Source: an uncultured Bacteroidales bacterium (GTDB lineage Bacteria; Bacteroidota; Bacteroidia; Bacteroidales; Bacteroidaceae). From it: a stretch of DNA of 42,525 nt. Below are positions 40,837-42,525 of this stretch, piece by piece. The stretch is taken from contig CACXXT010000025.1 in NCBI GenBank assembly GCA_902771725.1, positions 1 to 42,525 of the forward strand. The letters are read 5' to 3'. The notes beneath the pieces are model-generated. The model did not search any database, was not told the DNA's origin, and was given only the letters and a program-made list of their open reading frames with translations. Made by a program: the position numbers and the translations under genes. Positions within the stretch are counted from its first letter, which is position 1, and every line of letters starts with the position of its first letter.

Positions 40837-41655
40837 ATGACTTTCAGAAACATCATAAATATACTATTCAGCTTGTTGGTCCTGCTCTTGATCTCCTGCA
40901 ACACCATCGACGAGACGGAGCGCTATGTCTATCGCCCCCTGAACTCCTCGTCGCGTGCCGTGCTCATCGAGGACTTCACCGGACAGCGATGCATCAACTG
41001 CCCCAATGCTGCTAAGGAGATAGAGGGGCTGAAGCTGCAGTACGGAGCCGACAGCATCATCGCCGTGGGCATCCATTCCGGACCCTTGGCCGTCTATTCC
41101 AACTCCCGCGTGCTCGGCCTTCGCACCGAAGAGGGCGATGCCTACTACGAACACTGGGGCGTGGAGCAGGAACCCATGGGACTCATCAACCGTCGTGGGT
41201 CCCTCAGTACCCTCGACAGCTGGGGCACCCTCGTCCGCGAGGCCATCCAGCAGCCCACGGACATCAAGATGGAACTCCTGGCAGACTTCGTCGAACCTCG
41301 TAAGGTTCGTGTGGACCTCACCGTCATCGGCAGCGAACCTATCGACGCCAAGTTGCAACTTTGGCTGACGGAGTCGAATATCGTGGCCATGCAGATGATG
41401 CCGGATGGCTCTGCCAACCCGGACTATGTCCACAACCACGTCTTCCGGCGTAGCATCAATGGCACCTGGGGCGAGCCCTATCATTCTGCCCAGGGTGAGA
41501 TCCGTAGGTTGGAATTTGAATGCGAGGTGGACGAGGCATGGAACACCGATCACCTCGCTGTCGTGGCATTCATCTATGGCGACAAGGGCGTGGACTATGT
41601 CACCGAGGCTCCCGTCGCAACGAGCATGACCGTCGAAACGGATGTGGAATGGTAA
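40837..41655 (+). CDS. Omp28-like outer-membrane lipoprotein with CxxC motif
   Basis: The ATG at 40837 gives MTFRNIINILFSLLVLLLISC, with lipobox ending at Cys 21; the frame is open further upstream into the barrel gene, but that part has no signal. The 272-residue protein has RAVLIEDFTGQRCINCPNAAKEIEGL, a thioredoxin-like strand-loop-helix with Cys-x-x-Cys as in Omp28-related proteins, followed by a beta-sandwich region (IKMELLADFVEPRKVRVDLTVIGSEPIDAKLQLWLTESN). Omp28 was described in Porphyromonas gingivalis as a surface protein and putative adhesin. The CxxC and the TlpA neighbour point to a thiol-redox link. Confidence 0.88.
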   Translation: MTFRNIINILFSLLVLLLISCNTIDETERYVYRPLNSSSRAVLIEDFTGQRCINCPNAAKEIEGLKLQYGADSIIAVGIHSGPLAVYSNSRVLGLRTEEGDAYYEHWGVEQEPMGLINRRGSLSTLDSWGTLVREAIQQPTDIKMELLADFVEPRKVRVDLTVIGSEPIDAKLQLWLTESNIVAMQMMPDGSANPDYVHNHVFRRSINGTWGEPYHSAQGEIRRLEFECEVDEAWNTDHLAVVAFIYGDKGVDYVTEAPVATSMTVETDVEW

Positions 41656-41680
41656 TCTCATTAAAAACATATTTTTGCCT

Positions 41681-42292
41681 ATGAAAAAACTATTAACTTC
41701 TTTTGCACTTCTCTGTGCAACCTTCGTCACCCTCCCGGCTCAGGACTGCGTCTTCCAGTACAAGAACAGCCCCCTGGAGGATGGTGCCACGGTAACCATC
41801 TACCCCGAGGAAGACGTTTGGGGAGACATGGTCTGCGACACCAACCCCGCAGGCTCGTCCGATGGCCTCTATCTGCTCAACAAGACCTCGCACGAGCTGA
41901 CCGTGGATGCCAGTATCGACATCCAGTCCAACACGCTTGGAGCCGAGAACATTCAGTGGTGCATGGGTGCTGACTGTATGAACATCACGGGCTCCAGCAA
42001 GTTCAAGACCGGCATCAAGCTGAAAGCCAACGATAAGATGATGACCAAGTTCGACTGTGGCGTCACCAAGGAAGGCGAGATGCTGACCAAGCTCTCTGTG
42101 AAGTCAGGTAGCAAGACCTACACCGTCAACATCCGCTTCGTCAATGGCGAAAGCCACGTCGCCGGCGTCGAAGTCAGTGTCGTACCCGTGGCCTACTACA
42201 CCCTCGACGGCCGTCAGGTCGGCCAGCGTCCCCGTGGCCTCTGCCTCGTTAAGTTCAGCGACGGCCGGGTCCGCAAGGTGGTCGGCAAGTAA
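41681..42292 (+). CDS. Secreted cysteine-bearing protein with T9SS-like C-terminal tail, function unknown
   Basis: The start at 41681 gives a signal peptide (MKKLLTSFALLCATFVTLPA then Q); an ATG at 41642 inside the previous gene is rejected because it would bury the signal. The 203-residue protein has a mature part rich in beta structure with six cysteines (QDCVF, MVCDT, WCMGADCM, FDCGV and GLCLV in the tail). The C-terminus YYTLDGRQVGQRPRGLCLVK plus DGRVRKVVGK is the tail seen on many Prevotella secreted proteins and resembles a degenerate type A sorting signal. It lies 25 nt after the Omp28-like gene; it could be a disulfide-bearing substrate of that system. I do not recognise the mature domain. 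Confidence 0.75.
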   Translation: MKKLLTSFALLCATFVTLPAQDCVFQYKNSPLEDGATVTIYPEEDVWGDMVCDTNPAGSSDGLYLLNKTSHELTVDASIDIQSNTLGAENIQWCMGADCMNITGSSKFKTGIKLKANDKMMTKFDCGVTKEGEMLTKLSVKSGSKTYTVNIRFVNGESHVAGVEVSVVPVAYYTLDGRQVGQRPRGLCLVKFSDGRVRKVVGK

Positions 42293-42324
42293 GCCGCCAT
42301 CCCCATTTCTTCGGAATCCTATGT

Positions 42325-42366
42325 AACGCGAAAATCAGCTGGACTCTTCCAGCTGATTTTCGCGTT
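42325..42366 (+). terminator. Strong intrinsic terminator ending the envelope operon
   Basis: Perfect 19-bp arms (42325-42343 with 42348-42366) with a 4-nt loop CTCT are followed by TTTAT. It lies 33 nt after the last stop. Confidence 0.9.
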
Positions 42367-42385
42367 TTATGCGCGCACGTGTACT

Positions 42386-42418
42386 ATATTAATAATACAT
42401 CTATTTTTTTATTAATAT
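42386..42418. other. AT-rich inverted pair before a possible mobile-element end
   Basis: ATATTAAT (42386-42393) and ATTAATAT (42411-42418) flank a T-run. GC content falls sharply here relative to the preceding operon. No open reading frame begins in the last 230 nt. Confidence 0.4.
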
Positions 42419-42431
42419 GGTACAAATCACT

Positions 42432-42451
42432 ACTGTCCCGTTAAAGTGGAC
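42432..42451. mobile_element. Possible left terminus of an insertion sequence cut by the window edge
   Basis: ACTGTCCCGTTAAAGTGGAC resembles the style of terminal sequences of some Bacteroidales insertion sequences (CTGTCCCGTTAA). It follows an AT-rich junction and is followed by 74 nt of low-GC noncoding DNA to the edge. The partner end and transposase are not in view. Confidence 0.3.
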
Positions 42452-42525
42452 TAATCGGTCTTTGAAATTATTAAATTACAGTCTTTTACGAGCAATTTTG
42501 AGAGTCAACGGTTTTGAATTTGTAC

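Noticed and set aside
1..42525. CRISPR array, prophage or conjugative module
   Set aside because: No regular spaced direct repeats, no Cas, integrase, phage structural or Tra proteins were seen.

Overview
The window (42,525 bases, GC-rich coding regions, AT-rich intergenic regions) looks like the chromosome of a gut-type Bacteroidales bacterium, most likely a high-GC member of the Prevotellaceae. The reasons are Bacteroidetes promoters (TAnnTTTG at -7, often with TTTG or CTTG about 20 nt upstream) before most transcription units, no clear Shine-Dalgarno sequences, many secreted glycoside hydrolases, Bacteroidetes-type families (GldE-like, DUF4836-like, DUF6029-like, Omp28-like, a RapZ-C fusion), and short C-terminal tails resembling type IX secretion signals. 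No rRNA, tRNA, CRISPR array or complete insertion sequence was seen. No gene-free stretch exceeds 300 bases.

Layout. 1-4964: three consecutive GH43 glycosidases (the first cut by the window edge), apparently one operon for arabinan/xylan side-chain or backbone degradation. 4961-5578: an iron-sulfur-flavoprotein-like reductase on the minus strand. 5813-10170: hisG-hisD-hisC-hisB, in which hisG carries an apparent 49-nt frameshifting deletion. 10206-12937: a secreted lipase-like lipoprotein and a DUF4421-like barrel protein. 13177-15360: a GH92 mannosidase. 15454-17665 (minus): RNase G/E, a 29-residue basic protein and an HU-type DNA-binding protein. 17849-18853: mutY, facing gldE-like and ssb on the minus strand. 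20830-22581: a Na/phosphate cotransporter. 22669-25240 (minus): aspS, a TSCPD protein and a small lipoprotein. 25484-30732: a GH35 beta-galactosidase, two GH16 glucanases and an unknown protein. 30875-38469 (plus): a nucleoside-type MFS permease, a DUF151 nuclease, rsmE, a DUF4836-like protein, an ABC ATPase/permease pair and a kinase-RapZ-C fusion. 38624-42292: a compact four-gene envelope operon (TlpA-like thioredoxin, DUF6029-like barrel, Omp28-like lipoprotein, cysteine-bearing secreted protein) bounded by its own promoter and strong terminators.

The signals most worth following are: (i) a family of G/C-skewed hairpin repeats inserted in coding sequence, including a 156-bp in-frame REPIN-like double palindrome in the kinase-RapZ-C gene; (ii) that kinase-RapZ-C fusion itself, joining an amino-sugar-kinase-like domain to a domain known elsewhere as a glucosamine-6-phosphate sensor; (iii) the four-gene redox/outer-membrane operon; (iv) the hisG lesion; (v) a multi-hairpin leader before the RNase G/E gene; and (vi) a (TA)7 tract inside mutY, whose promoter nearly abuts its start codon. 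Family assignments rest on motifs and recalled family features; no database search was run.
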